Shown here piece by piece: positions 12,647 to 23,540 of a stretch of 64,000 nt of DNA. This stretch comes from Perca fluviatilis (lineage: Eukaryota > Chordata > Actinopteri > Perciformes > Percidae), in contig NC_053115.1 in NCBI RefSeq assembly GCF_010015445.1, forward strand, positions 9,214,024 to 9,278,023. Direction: 5' to 3'. The translations under genes and the position numbers were made by a program. The notes below the pieces were generated by a model. It saw only the letters and a list, made by a program, of their open reading frames with translations. It had not been told where the DNA came from and did no database searches. Numbering within the stretch: position 1 is the first letter of the stretch; every line of letters begins with the position of its first letter.

Positions 12647-13475
12647 GGTGATGATGTGATTTATCCAACTGGGCTCTGTCGTTGACTCTGCTACTGTGAG
12701 GTATCAGTGCTCCCTACTGCTCACAGTGGAACTGCAGTCAGCTCACACATATACAGAAAAAGCCCAGGTAAACGCACGTCTCTTTTTTTTTATTTCCCCC
12801 CACCCCCCTTACACATAACACAGGTAGCACAGATAGTGTTTTAACAGTGCTGTACATACTATTGCTTCTCATGAATATTTATGTAATGGAAAAATAGCAC
12901 TTTCCATAGGCATATTTGTCTTTTCAGAGAATCTCTTACATTATGTATTTGCTGTGGGCACATACATAATTGTAAACATTGTTGTGCTCCAACTTTGTTT
13001 TAATCGTCTGATAAATAAGCCTGTCAGTATGAGACTATTGATCGGTCAATCCTAATGAAGTTCACGGGTCAGCCTATTAAATGTAAAGCATACAGTACTG
13101 CCCCGCCCCCTCCATTGAGACTAGGTTTGTCACAGTCGAGCTACAGTATTTGATGAGAAGTGAGGAGATGACTTGGGACACCCAATCCCCTGTTTATGTG
13201 CCAGAGCAAGGTCTCTTCCTGCTCTTATTCTAATTAATTACATTGCAGAATTGATTGTTTGGAGTGTGAGCCTGCAGAAATGTGTCTGGAATCACTTATT
13301 ATCGGGCTGGACAAAAGAGATGAAATATTAGGCGTTAAGTGGCGCTGGTAATAGAATTCCTCATGAAAGGTCTATTGATCAGGGTGGCCAGGCCTCCGGA
13401 GAATTCACATATCATGCAGTCTTAATTACACGCCAGCCAGGAGAGCTAAGGTCAACCTGTAAGCGTCTGAGCATG

Positions 13476-13477
<2 letters not shown>

Positions 13478-13532
<55 letters not shown>
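13478..13532. repeat. (CA)n microsatellite
   Basis: About 27 uninterrupted CA units. Confidence 0.95.
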
Positions 13533-13534
<2 letters not shown>

Positions 13535-13642
13535 CCACATCACAGATATGGCATGTGAATGCAGACACCATACACCAAGGTGCAATTGTTGTCACATCAA
13601 ACCTTTGTAATTACACACATACAGTAAATTCTTTACATATAT

Positions 13643-13916
13643 GCGGCTGCAACTAATGATTATTTGCATTATAGATACATCTGCAGATTTCTTTTATCTA
13701 TTAATCGTTAGGTCAATAAAATGTCATATGTTTTGTCTGACCAACGGTCAAAAACCTAAAGAGATTCAGTTTACTATCATAGAAGACAAATACCAAAAGC
13801 TGGAACCACTGAAGTGCTGCCATTTTCGCTTTAAAAGAAAATTACTTAAACAATCAGTTGATTCTCAAAATTATTTCTTATTCATTTTCTGTTGATCGAC
13901 TAATTGTTGCAGCTGT
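13643..13916 (+). mobile_element. Non-autonomous DNA transposon, GGCTGCAACTAA family
   Basis: The left end GCGGCTGCAACTAATGATTA pairs with the right end CTAATTGTTGCAGCTG. Relatives sit at 18285-18617 and 61645-61799, with a fragment at 42798-42895. I recognise the family (ATTATTTTCATT, ATAAAATGTC, GACTAATT near the ends) as one of the commonest small hAT-like elements in teleosts. Confidence 0.75.
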
Positions 13917-14249
13917 ACATGTAGGGCATAACATGTATCAGTATGTAAACAAGGAGCAAAGGAGTAAAAGGATGATTTGATATACAATTTTGAAATTGTT
14001 GAGTCAAAGAACAAAGAGATCATAATTCAATTCATGAGTAAAGTAAATTCATAGTGAATGTAATGTACAGTACACTAACTACATTATACACTAACTAGAT
14101 TATAATTCAGTCAAGTTTTGAAAATGGGTGCTTATTTGTTGAAAAGTGGTTCAGATGATAACCTTTTAGCACAAAGCAAATCAGGTTACACGATGGAGTT
14201 TGACTTCTCAGTGGTACAGTATATGATGACCCAGAGAGTATAAAAAGAT

Positions 14250-14310
14250 AATTCTTTGTGGATCCCCAGGGGGAAATTCAGGTGTTGAAGCAGCATATGT
14301 ACAGAAGAAA
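14250..14310 (+). mobile_element. LINE 3'-tail-like fragment
   Basis: A short stretch with TTTGTGGATCCCCAGGGGGA followed by AATTCAGGTGTTGAAGCAGC resembles the 3' region of a fish LINE. Too short to assign to a family. Confidence 0.4.
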
Positions 14311-14571
14311 TTACAGATTAATAGTTTTTTAAATAAACGAGTAAATAAGAAGTAAAATAAAATAAGAACAGGAATAAAAATTCTAAAATAATGGGATTCA
14401 GAAACAAAATACGAGACAAGACAGAGTAGAGAATTGATGATACGAGATCAGACAGATTCTGTAAAAGGCATTTTCTTTGCCATCATGTCTTCATGTGTGA
14501 AATCTGTAAATGCCACATAAACAGCTGGCTTCTGTTGTTTGTGCAGCATGGGCGATTCTGCTTCATTTGAC

Positions 14572-14576
<5 letters not shown>

Positions 14577-14613
<37 letters not shown>
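14577..14613. repeat. (CT)n microsatellite
   Basis: About 18 CT units. Confidence 0.95.
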
Positions 14614-14617
<4 letters not shown>

Positions 14618-14807
14618 TCCTCCCTCTCATTCACTCCCTCTGTCCGCCATCGTCCTCTCCCTGTCTGTGTCCTTCCGTCCACTGTGGCGCCCCCTGCCCT
14701 GTGTTGTGACAGGCTTGTCAGGCCTGTGTTTGGCTGCACAGTGTGCAACGCTGGGAGGCAGCCAGTTCAGTCTGTAGAGTCTCGGGGCTGTGGAGAGTGT
14801 CTATGGA

Positions 14808-14808
<1 letters not shown>

Positions 14809-14838
<30 letters not shown>

Positions 14839-14851
14839 TTTTTTTTTTTTT
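14809..14851. repeat. Compound (CT)n(T)n repeat
   Basis: A CT run changes directly into a run of about 21 T. The same architecture recurs at 43508-43564. Confidence 0.95.
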
Positions 14852-15225
14852 CTGTGTCTGTCTGTCTGTCTCCGGTTGGTTGGGGGTCTACCGGGACATG
14901 GACGCCACCGTATCACCCAGCACCTGCTACCCCTGACCTCACTGCAGCCAGGGGCACACACACACACATACACACACATACACATACACACACAAATTGC
15001 CCTCTTGCCTCACTGACATTATTCACAGACAAAAGCTGCCACCGTTCACCCATCACTCTATCCATCTGTCATCATGTGCATTGATTCCTCCAAAGGAACT
15101 CTTTGTCTTTCACACAGTGTGGTTTTTACATCAGTGCAGATGGCACATCAGGTTCAACCTTGTTAAGCCAGATTTTGTCATTTTAGTTGTTGCCTGTTGT
15201 AACAGTGTTTTCCTGTGTCTTCTAG

Positions 15226-15338
15226 GGACCAACGTCCACGAGGCCAAGAGGATTCTGTCCGAGAGCGGCCTGCCCATCACAGCAGCAGAGAACCTGGATG
15301 ACGCTGCCAAGAAAGCAGTGGCTGCCATCAAGAAATAG
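15226..15338 (+). CDS. suclg2: suclg2 last coding exon with stop codon
   Basis: This exon completes the split Gly codon, then reads TNVHEAKRILSESGLPITAA, ENLDDAAKKAVAAIKK and a TAG stop at 15336-15338. It is the extreme C terminus of the succinyl-CoA ligase beta subunit, where TNVxEAxxIL and SGLPI plus a final DAAKKAV helix are typical of SUCLG2. The acceptor is a T-rich tract ending TCTAG at 15221-15225. The phase matches the donor at 6344, so the two exons join without a gap across an 8882-bp intron. The protein ends at the family's usual position shortly after the AAKKAV helix; SUCLA2 carries a longer tail, which supports the SUCLG2 assignment. I see no frameshift or internal stop. The reading frame is also open for about 230 bases upstream of the acceptor, but that sequence shows no family similarity and is intron. 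Confidence 0.95.
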
Positions 15339-15672
15339 AAAACTCAGTGTGACCTCACCACACCACGCTCACGTCCACCCATCACCAACATGAATACAGT
15401 CTCAGATCATCACCGTCAGCCTTTTCTTACACATACAGACCTCCAGGACGTCAAGCCTTTGCTCTCATAGGCCTTTACTTTTCTTTGTTTTAACACTAGC
15501 TCCCCAAAAATACTTTCTGTCTATGTATATCACAGGTTTCTTTTTGAGGTGCTGTTTCACCTTAACACCTTACAAAATTAAAATTTTAGTCCCTTAACCT
15601 GTGCAGTGTAAATTAGCTGCTTTTAAATTCTTTAAACACAATCTATACTATATGCATATAAAATGAAATAAA
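15339..15672 (+). other. suclg2: suclg2 3' UTR with candidate poly(A) signal
   Basis: Non-coding sequence follows the TAG stop. The first canonical AATAAA on the plus strand is at 15667-15672, about 330 bases after the stop, a normal distance. Cleavage would be expected around 15685-15700. A later ATTAAA near 16937 could serve as a distal site, which would place the fold-back element at 15864-16555 inside a long 3' UTR isoform. Transcript data would decide. Confidence 0.6.
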
Positions 15673-15863
15673 TCACTCTGTAACTCTCAGGCTTGTCAAC
15701 ATAATCTTGTCCTGGAAAATCATAACGCTCTAGTGACCTCTGTCAGAAATTAGATGGAGACCCAACACTTTGTGCATTCCATTTTCCAAGGTGAAAGATG
15801 CTGCTTTCTCTCTGCGTACTGTGGTATTTGTATGGAATATTAGTTAAGAAAGATTTTCACCAT

Positions 15864-16555
15864 AAAGCTTTAGTGCATAATGTTTTGATATTAATGAACA
15901 TCCCTCACACTCAAGCCATTGCCAAATGAGTTGCTACAAAGCTAATTAAGACTATCAGCTCCACACAGCTCTCTCTGGATTTCTCAGTATGGCTATGTTC
16001 AGGAAATGGTGTCGTCCAGCAACTTATGCGCGCAGAAACTCAAGTGAAGATAATTACGTCTTCTGAAGAGTCCATCATGTTTTTTTTAATCCTCCGTGTC
16101 CTCCTTGGCTACTAGCAACTTAGTGGAGGAGGGTTGGGGGCACGTGCACAATCACGGATCACGGTGTTGTCCTAGAGCTACAGTGCGTAGTTTCTTTCGC
16201 CCCCATGAGGAATTCTAAGCAATGACAACACCACTGTTGTTGCATCCACATGACACAAGCCTTCCGTGATAGCGCACCGCCCCCACCCCTCCTCCACGCA
16301 GTTGCTAGTAGCCAAGGAGGACACGGAGGATTACAAAAACATGAAGGACTCTTCAGAAGAGGTAATTATCTTCACTCGAGTTTCTGCGCTTGAAAGTCGC
16401 CAGACGACACCATTTTCTCAACACAGCCACACTGAGAAATCCAGAGAGAGTTGTGTGGAGCTGATAGTCTAAATTAGCTTTGTATCAACTCATTTGTCAA
16501 TGGCTTAAATGTCACAGACATTCATTAATGTAAAAAAGTTACACACTAAAGCTTT
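15864..16555. mobile_element. Fold-back (long inverted repeat) element, 692 bp
   Basis: The left arm (15864-16157) and right arm (16264-16555) are reverse complements of each other over about 290 bases, separated by a spacer of about 106 bases. Examples: AAAGCTTTAGTG / CACTAAAGCTTT at the tips; CTATCAGCTCCACACA with its complement at about 16451-16466; TCCTCCGTGTCCTCCTTGGC with its complement at about 16310-16329. Arms differ at scattered positions, so it is not a recent assembly inversion. The spacer contains CTACAGTGCGTAGTTTCTTT and CCCCCATGAGGAATTCTAAG, words of a fish repeat I recognise. No coding capacity. The target duplication is unclear. Confidence 0.8.
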
Positions 16556-17394
16556 AAAGGTACAGTATGACTGAAAACTGCTCATTCTTTTGAAACCATT
16601 TTCATGGCACTTAACACAAATTCTGTCTGTTTTCTAAGTGACAAATTCATCAATCCATCCGCTGCCTCATCTGTGAATCTACCCACGCTGTGAATTTTAT
16701 GCATCATGTCTTAATTGTTAAGTGTTCAATGGCTAAGAGTGTGCTTAGATCTGTGCCTATTTCATGACGGCTTAAGAGTTTTGTAAACTATCTTTCAGTA
16801 CCAGCAGTAGTTTCATACAGAGTGAGAAAACAAAATCAAAAATGCAATTGTACTTACTGTAGCTTTTTTTTATAATCATGAATGTATATTAACAGGATAT
16901 CCTGAATACAGTGTATAAACTGTGTTTATAATTTGAGATTAAAAAGAAATATTTCAAGACTACTGTCTCATTTATTTGTTCACTTGACATAGAGTAAGCG
17001 AATAGACACAGGCAGATGAAAAGTAGGAAAGACGTGGAAATCAAAACTCAGAGGAAGAAAAGAGCAAATTTGCTGAATAAATGTAATGTCTGTAGTTTGT
17101 ACAGTTCCATGCCTTTGAGCCCACACCACTACCTAAACCAAGAAACGCACAGTCCAGCCTTGAGATAACCTTTGAATATACATTAGGACCTTACTCCAGA
17201 AAATTCAAGTTGTCAATATAGCTGCTGCATTATGCTATTGTACGTTTTTGCATTAGATCAACTTACTGTATGTTTAGTCTGAGGGTTACATAGACCTATA
17301 ATATATTTAGTTTCAAACTATGATAAGATACAGATCAGTTACACATTTAGTTTAAGTTGGATAGGTTTAATTTGAATTCATTTTTGTTTTGATA
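16556..17394. other. Intergenic, nothing recognised
   Basis: AT-rich unique-looking sequence downstream of suclg2; ATTAAA near 16937 is a possible distal poly(A) signal. Confidence 0.5.
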
Positions 17395-17402
17395 GGTCAA
17401 GC

Positions 17403-18183
17403 CAGGGCTGTCAAACATACGGCCCGTGGGCCAGAACCTGCCTGCCAAAGGGTCCAGTCAGGCCCACTGGATGACTGTGCAAAGTGTGAAAATTGCAGAG
17501 AAGTAATGAATTCCAAATTTACCACTTTAATCTCAGAGAGTTGTTTTTTTCCGTAAATTTACGACTTTAATCTTAGAAATTCTGAGTTTCTTCTAGGAAT
17601 ATTACCCTTCTCTCCCGGGTCCGTAACATTATTATTTTTTTCCTACAATGGCCTTAGAACGCTGTCGTAGCAGAAGCAACTTGCATTTGCCAACATCAAG
17701 CTGACAAGAAACTCTGTGGCAGATACATTTTCTGATCTTTCTGGAGTGGTTTACATTACATGTCATTTATCTGACGCTTTTATCCAAAGCGACTTACAAT
17801 TAAGTCTTAATTAATGCAAATTAATGCAAACTCCAGACAACAAGTAGTAAGTGCAAGTACATTAGCTTTAAATAGGTAACGCTACAAAGAGCCATATGTG
17901 CAGCATCAAGATTATTATTATTTTGTTTTCCCCTTCTTTATCCGATTATTTAGTCGGAAGAGATGTGTTTTTAGCCTTCGGCGGAAGATGCACACGTTTC
18001 TGGCCATCCTGATGTCAATAGGGAGCTCGTTTCACCATTTAGGAGCCAGGACAGCAAACAGTCGGGATTTCGTTGAGTGATTAGTTCTCCCTCGCTGTGA
18101 GAGGTTTACTGGTCTGGCCTACTTCAGATCAAATTAGGGGTACTGTATGTGGCCCATGAACTGAAATGAGTTTGACAACCCTG
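17403..18183. mobile_element. hAT-type transposon, 781 bp, with internal retroelement segment
   Basis: Perfect 8-bp target duplication GGTCAAGC at 17395-17402 and 18184-18191. Inverted ends are CAGGGCTGTCAAAC (left) and GTTTGACAACCCTG (right). The ends carry ACGGCCCGTGGGCCAGAACC and GGCCCATGAACTGAA. The interior from about 17752 to 18105 has a different origin: it begins TTACATGTCATTTATCTGAC, the reversed 3' tail of a fish SINE/LINE pair, and contains TTAGCCTTCGGCGGAAGATG. Confidence 0.85.
17752..18105 (-). mobile_element. Retroelement segment nested in the hAT element
   Basis: The left part TCATTTATCTGACGCTTTTA followed by TCCAAAGCGACTTACAATTA is the reverse complement of the 3' tail of a tRNA-derived fish SINE; that SINE's head is seen at 42490-42615. 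The body is not SINE sequence, so it is probably the LINE that shares the tail. A partial match to the same tail is found at about 18339-18375. Confidence 0.55.
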
Positions 18184-18284
18184 GGTCAAGCCATGTGATA
18201 GCTAGCCAAAGCTGTAGCTCTGGCACCAGAAGGACATTTTAGAAAATACATTATGCAACCATTTGTGTGGATAAGCTTGTCTTT

Positions 18285-18617
18285 AGGGCTGCAGCTAAAA
18301 TGTCTTGTTTTGTCCAACCAACGGTCCAAAATGCTGATATTTACATGTATTCATTTGGCAGACGCTTTTGTCCATCATTTACTACAGTAAGTTTGGTATT
18401 GTCAGTAAAAGACAAATTAGTTTTAACAGATTTTCATGGTATTAGTGTTTATTTATAATTCAAGACCAAGCAGAAAATCCACTGGAACTATGAAGTAATA
18501 CATTTGGCATTTTTGCTTGAAAAATGAATAAAAAAAAATGAAAAATTGATTATCAAATTAGTTGCCAATCAATTTTCTGTTGTTTGACTAAGCGATTAAT
18601 AGACTGTCACAGCTCCA
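18285..18617 (+). mobile_element. Non-autonomous DNA transposon, GGCTGCAACTAA family (second copy)
   Basis: The left end AGGGCTGCAGCTAAAATGTC pairs with the right end GACTGTCACAGCTCC. It shares GTCCAACCAACGGTCCAAAA with the 13.6-kb copy (GTCTGACCAACGGTCAAAAA). A SINE-tail-like segment (ATTCATTTGGCAGACGCTTT) sits inside. Confidence 0.7.
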
Positions 18618-19829
18618 CTTGTCTTCACTTTGTGATATTGTGGAATAAAAGCCAACGCCAACTTTTGAAGGAAGATAACACACTCATGCTTAACACTTTA
18701 ACACATCATTGCAAAAGCTCTTATGGGCGATAGGCTGTTGATCTGGAATTCGTTTTAACAGTGAAGAATTTAGAAATGAGCAAAGAAAGAAGGATATTTC
18801 AAATGTTTTTAGATTGTTGCGTTAAACAGCCTCGTACCTGTGACAACATACCCGTAGTCTTAAAAACATTTGAATTAAAGATTATGCAAAGACGAAATCA
18901 TACCAATTTCTACCAAAGACTAATCTTTCCATTTCATTATATTAAGTTTGTTTAATGCATTGATTTGGATTCATCTGCAGTAGTTTACTGTAAAAAGCCA
19001 ATGAGATTAGGTTTCCAAGAACTCGCTCATGTATTATGCAGTATGCAAAAATATGCCATGCAGCATGTTATATACGTACTGTATTTTACACTATTGTCTA
19101 TTCTGCCTGGCTTTTCATCTGTGGATTGGTACACGCACATACCCACACATATAGTATAAACACACACTTTAACTCCTCGAGTCACACACCTTCCATCCTC
19201 TAATGAAACTCTAGTGTACGTCGTCCTAAGAGAGACTTGAGAGGAGAGACTGTCCTTCATAGGCCCTGTGTGAGCAGAACAGAGAGACAGAGAGTTGACT
19301 GAGACCTATTCCTGTCAGACACACTGACTGTGTGATGGATTATCTGTCAGGCAATCTGAGAGGACGCCCAGACACACAGGATCGACTGCCACCTCCGTGA
19401 AAGACGCACACACAAAGCGTTTTTTTTCCCCCTCTCCTGGATGCACCAGGAGGTTTTCTCTGAGTGTTTCTGTGACAGGAACACTCAGAGAAAACTGAGT
19501 CTCAGTCTCAAACTGGAGTTCGCCGCTTAAATACTAGTAACTTGTTTTTTTTTTGCCAGGTAAAGTCAAGATGACTCCAGATGGGGGGGCTTTTGGTAAT
19601 TGTGGCGGTTGCTAGAAATCTTTCCAAATACAGTAGTTAGAAGTGACAGGCTGTGTATTAACTGCCAACCTTGACACAAAGTAAAGGGAGATTTTAAGTA
19701 AAATTGTTGGCGAACTACTATCATTTATTTGTTATTTATTATTTTTAAGTGTCCCTATCACCAAGAGTCATCTCAAGACACAAATGCAGAGGTCTATGGC
19801 TTTGTGTTACACCATGCCAGCCAGCCAAG
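18618..19829. other. Intergenic, nothing recognised
   Basis: Mixed AT-rich sequence. A local inverted repeat CTGAGTGTTTCTGTGACAGG / AACACTCAGAGAAAACTGAG is seen at about 19460-19500. No gene supported. Confidence 0.5.
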
Positions 19830-20260
19830 CCGTAGAAATGGGCTGAAGGGTTCAATAATTGCCTTATTTCATGCTCTTCCCTCCGTGTGTCAGAAATATC
19901 CCTGCTGATGGATTGGACTGAGGAATTTAAGGCTTGTTAAAGCGGGCTTCTCGGGCCCTGATATTGTTTAATTCAGTGTCAAGCTGGAGGTCACAACGAA
20001 ATGTGCACACTGATTTACTTGGCAAAATTAGTGCCGCTCCTTCATATAAATATAGATGAGGGGGGAAAGAAGCTTTGGAGGTCAGCCTGAAGACCTCTAT
20101 CATGTAGCCCGCTGCTTTTAACTCGGCTAATACCTCTGGAGTTGAGAGAAGGGGGTGTTGGTTTAAACGACCCTCTGGGCGGGCTGCTCCTTTAATTAAG
20201 CTGTATTATTATGCCCGGGGAGTTTTATTTTTCACCCTTGGTGACTCACTTTATTTGTCT
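19830..20260. other. Candidate conserved non-coding element
   Basis: A unique, repeat-free stretch with homeodomain-like words TTTAATTAAG, TAATTAAGCTGTATTATTA and ATATAAATATAG, more even in composition than its surroundings. No usable reading frame. Function is inferred from texture alone. Confidence 0.3.
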
Positions 20261-20623
20261 CTGTAATTGTCCATTTTGCTTTCTCGAAACGTGGCAGTTT
20301 TTTTTTTTTTTTATTTGGTTCTGTATGGATGTCAAAACAGTAATTGCCACTTTATGAAGCTGCCTTCAGTGTTTAAGCGTGTTGGGAGAGCTGGTGCTCG
20401 TGAAAAGCATTCTTTGAGACAACAGGGTCAAGGCCGTGTCTCAGGAAGTATTGGATATTTATTGAGTCATTTGGAAACAACAACTATGAACATATTAGTT
20501 CATCATAAAGCGATAGCAGTATGAATTGCCTCCGGCTATTGTACTTCATTTTTCAGGGACAAGGGGTTGCTCAATATTTACAATTTTCTGCCTGTGCATC
20601 TGTCGACAAGCCAATAAACAGAT

Positions 20624-20627
<4 letters not shown>

Positions 20628-20682
<55 letters not shown>
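20628..20682. repeat. (GT)n microsatellite
   Basis: About 27 GT units. Confidence 0.95.
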
Positions 20683-20686
<4 letters not shown>

Positions 20687-20699
20687 AGCGTGTGAGCGT

Positions 20700-21299
20700 G
20701 TTGAGGTTTCCATCCTTGTGTGTAAGTTCTTGAGAGCTGCATATAAAGGCGGCACATTTTCATGCTTGCTTGTTTGTTTTCCTCTTCTCATTCATAGAAA
20801 TATAAAATAAGAGCAGGTCCGGCCTCACCTCTCCGCAGCTGTTATTGTCTAACCACTATCCCGAAATCATAAAAAATAGTCGCTGACAGGTTTTATGGGG
20901 GAGAAGCAACGCAGTGTGGGAGAGAGTAAAAACGTCAAGAGTGAAGGAGGAGCCGAGGCTGTCGGCAGCGTGCTGCAGTTGAGGTCCTCAGATTTGGCCT
21001 TGGCTCGCAGATGAGCAGAAAAATCCATTTCCCTCTCTCCAAACTGTTGTCAGTGTGTGTGTAATTGAAGGACTTGGAATCGATTTAAATTACCTTGGCT
21101 GTCTCGAGAAATTGAGCGAAGGAGAAGCAGATTTAAAAAGTAGCAATAAGCAACATACCTCCTGAATCTTCCTTTTTCCATGACAATGTCTTGTTTTCTC
21201 CAAGCTACTCTCACAATCGATACACTTTAAGGGTATCTTACAAGTGCAAAGTTTGAACACACAAAGTTGGTCCACAATATTTTTTTCCATCAATCAAAC
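20700..21299. other. Intergenic, nothing recognised
   Basis: Unique-looking sequence with no supported gene or named repeat. Confidence 0.5.
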
Positions 21300-22380
21300 C
21301 TTATCTTGTCCCCTTTTTTTTAATGCCCTCGCGTGGTGCATCTATCCCTCCAACATTGCATAGTTTCTCTCCTCTTTCCTTCCACATTACTTTTTAAAAT
21401 TCTTTTCTCATCTCCATTTCCATAGTCTTTTGACTCTAACTTTCATCAATTCATCCTTTAATCAATCTATCCCGTCATCCTTTTTTTTTTCTTCTTAACA
21501 TTCCTACACCCCATCCTGCTTCCATTGATCCCATCTCGCCATCATGCTTCCTCTCCATCCTTCCCTTCCTTTCTTCTTTCGTCGTTTTTTCACCTTTCTT
21601 CTTCCCTGGCCCTACAAAAAAAAAAAAAAAGAAACAGCTACAAAATAGATATGAAATTGTGTAAAGACATTCAGGTCCCCAGAGGATGAATCCTTATGAC
21701 TTCGGGGATCCCCTGAATTTTCCTGTTTCGACAACTGTGTATTACTTTTCTGCAATTGTTCTCATCCCTTTCTTCAATCCTTCCTGCTTGCCTCATTCCC
21801 TTAGTACCTTAGCACTATTTAACTCTCCTTGGAGTGAGCAGGTAATGACCCTTTTTCAATAGCAAAGAGAGGCGACGGAGAGAATAGAAAGCAAGGCAGA
21901 GCTGAATACATCCTACACTTTGTCTTTTCCGATGTACAATATCTTAGTTCCCATCCGGCTTCTATCCATCCCATCTCTCCATCACGCTTCTCTTCTATTC
22001 TTCCAGGCATGCCTCTGCCCTTACTGCCCATTGTTCAGACATCCATTTATTCGATCATCTTTTTCTTATTCAGGATATTTGCCTTTCATCCTGCCATTAC
22101 TTCCACCCTTTTGTGCTCCTTTCCTTTTATCCTTTTTGGTCACCTTCCTCTGTCCTCCATCTTCCATTTATTCATCCATATTTATTTCCTAATTTCACTC
22201 ATTCCTTCCTTGCTTTCTTGCTTCCCACCTGCCTCCTTCCTTAGTTACTTCCCTTTACCCGTTGAGTACACTAATAGAGGCAACAGAAAGAAAGAGAGGA
22301 TAGTGGGTAATTACTGTATGTCCTACACTTTTTGAATATTCCTTAGTTTCCATTCGTGCAATACCCTTTCTTCCCGCTAC
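21300..22380. repeat. Pyrimidine-rich region with diverged ~0.43-kb tandem duplication
   Basis: The plus strand is strongly C/T-biased. The block CATCCTGCTTCCATTGATCC (from about 21513) recurs as CATCCGGCTTCTATCCATCC (from about 21953). CATCCTACACTTTGTC (about 21908) recurs as TGTCCTACACTTTTTG (about 22319). Open frames here are artefacts of low complexity. Confidence 0.55.
21670..21745 (+). mobile_element. Fragment of dispersed repeat (CAGAGGATGAATCC family)
   Basis: CCCAGAGGATGAATCCTTAT followed by TTCGGGGATCCCCTGA matches a fish repeat also present at 57537-58015 (CACAGGATGAAGCC ... TTTGGTGATCCTCTGA). Confidence 0.5.
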
Positions 22381-22843
22381 GTTGTTGTTGTTTTTGGCGA
22401 GCTGCCCGCCCACGGTCTTGTTGTCTACAAAGTAGCATCAGGAGAGCTGCCTTCAGAAAGGAAAGAAATCTTCTCCTGGAATGACAGTAGTTAAAAGCTC
22501 ATTTGGTGTGACCTCTAAAAGCCAACGCCCCCTAATTAAAACAGTGGCAGAGGCAACAGAATGCTGTTTTCAAATTGCTTGATAATTAGGCTCCCGAGTT
22601 ATCCTGGTGGAGCGTTCGGCAGGTGTTCAGCTGACACGCACAGACACTCCATTGTCACATAATTTCGCACTCTAATGCCGTCTGCTGAGTAAAAAAAATA
22701 AAAGATGAGACGCAATCCCGAGGGTCTGACGATATGGCACCGTTATGAAAACACGGTGCAGCAATTCAGAGAGAAGCTTTGGTTGTTTGTGAGTTTTTGT
22801 TGTTGTTGTTTTCTCCCGTGTCGTTCACGCTTTCATCTTTCCA

Positions 22844-22844
<1 letters not shown>
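22381..22844. other. Intergenic, unique-looking; nothing recognised
   Basis: Contains CCTAATTAAAACAGTGG and GATAATTAGGCTCC, homeodomain-like words that could belong to a regulatory element. No gene supported. Confidence 0.3.

Positions 22845-22905
<61 letters not shown>
22845..22905. repeat. (CA)n microsatellite
   Basis: About 30 CA units. Confidence 0.95.
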
Positions 22906-22909
<4 letters not shown>

Positions 22910-22989
22910 TCCATCACGACTTGATCCACCAACTTCTCGAATCGTGCTAGTTGCAGCACAACGAGTGTGTGCGTGCTTGTGTGTTCAGC

Positions 22990-23300
22990 GAGGTGCTGTG
23001 ACTCGGGGTGAAGGTGACTTTGACAGTTAATAGTGTTAAAGGTAGCTTTTCACTGGCTTCCTTTCTCCCTCTGCTGTCTCATACTCGGGCTGAATACATG
23101 AAACCTGTGTGTGTCGGCTGCTATCGCCGTCAAATGAGTCCGCCCGCAGCGCGCGCTGAGAGCGAGGTTTGTGCCGAGCGCCCGGGAAAAGTGGCCTGTC
23201 ACCTGTGATTTTGGCAACAATATAAAGGGAAGCGGTAATGGCAAGATGAAGGCTGCTGCCGCGCAGAAGCACTCTCACACGTCCAACTATAAACAGACAC
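22990..23300. other. Locally GC-rich intergenic sequence
   Basis: CpG-containing stretch (CCGCCCGCAGCGCGCGCTGA; GAGCGCCCGGGAAAAG) within AT-rich DNA. No coding frame is recognised. It could be a small regulatory element; a promoter is not supported. Confidence 0.25.
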
Positions 23301-23446
23301 AGTAAACAAGGTGATGTAGTTTAGCATGCGTGCTAAGATCAGCCTTGTTGAGGATGTTTTTTGATGCGGGAGCTGTGGGTTATCAGAATAGGTGTGATTG
23401 TGTTTATTTTTTCGTGTGTACTGTGGATGTGTGTGTGTAAATCCAC

Positions 23447-23448
<2 letters not shown>

Positions 23449-23485
<37 letters not shown>

Positions 23486-23540
23486 CGCGCGCGCGCGTGC
23501 GTGCACAAGTGTGTGCGCGAGTGCGTGCGAGTGCGTGTGT
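23449..23540. repeat. (GT)n/(GC)n compound microsatellite
   Basis: TG run followed by GCGCGCGC and GTGCGTGC variants, a strong Z-DNA-type alternating purine-pyrimidine tract. Confidence 0.95.

Larger units (their letters stand above)
6344..15225 (+). other. suclg2: suclg2 last intron
   Basis: The intron is 8882 bp, bounded by a GTAGGA donor and a TCTAG acceptor, phase 1. It contains transposon remnants near 8455-8883, 10267-10473, 10900-11406 and 13643-13916, several CA/GT/CT simple repeats, and a LINE-tail-like fragment near 14250. I found no additional exon: no open frame within it shows similarity to a protein family I know. Confidence 0.85.

Noticed and set aside
14997..15338. A 113-codon protein ending in the suclg2 C terminus
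   Set aside because: The first ~75 codons are intron read through; the acceptor at 15225 and phase match to the upstream exon define the true exon.
21920..22335. Hydrophobic 90- and 108-codon frames resembling membrane proteins
   Set aside because: The hydrophobicity comes from C/T-rich DNA (Ser, Leu, Phe, Pro codons); no family match and overlapping frames are alike.
23130..23260. CpG-island promoter
   Set aside because: The GC-rich patch is short, with no adjoining exon or start site; too weak to call.
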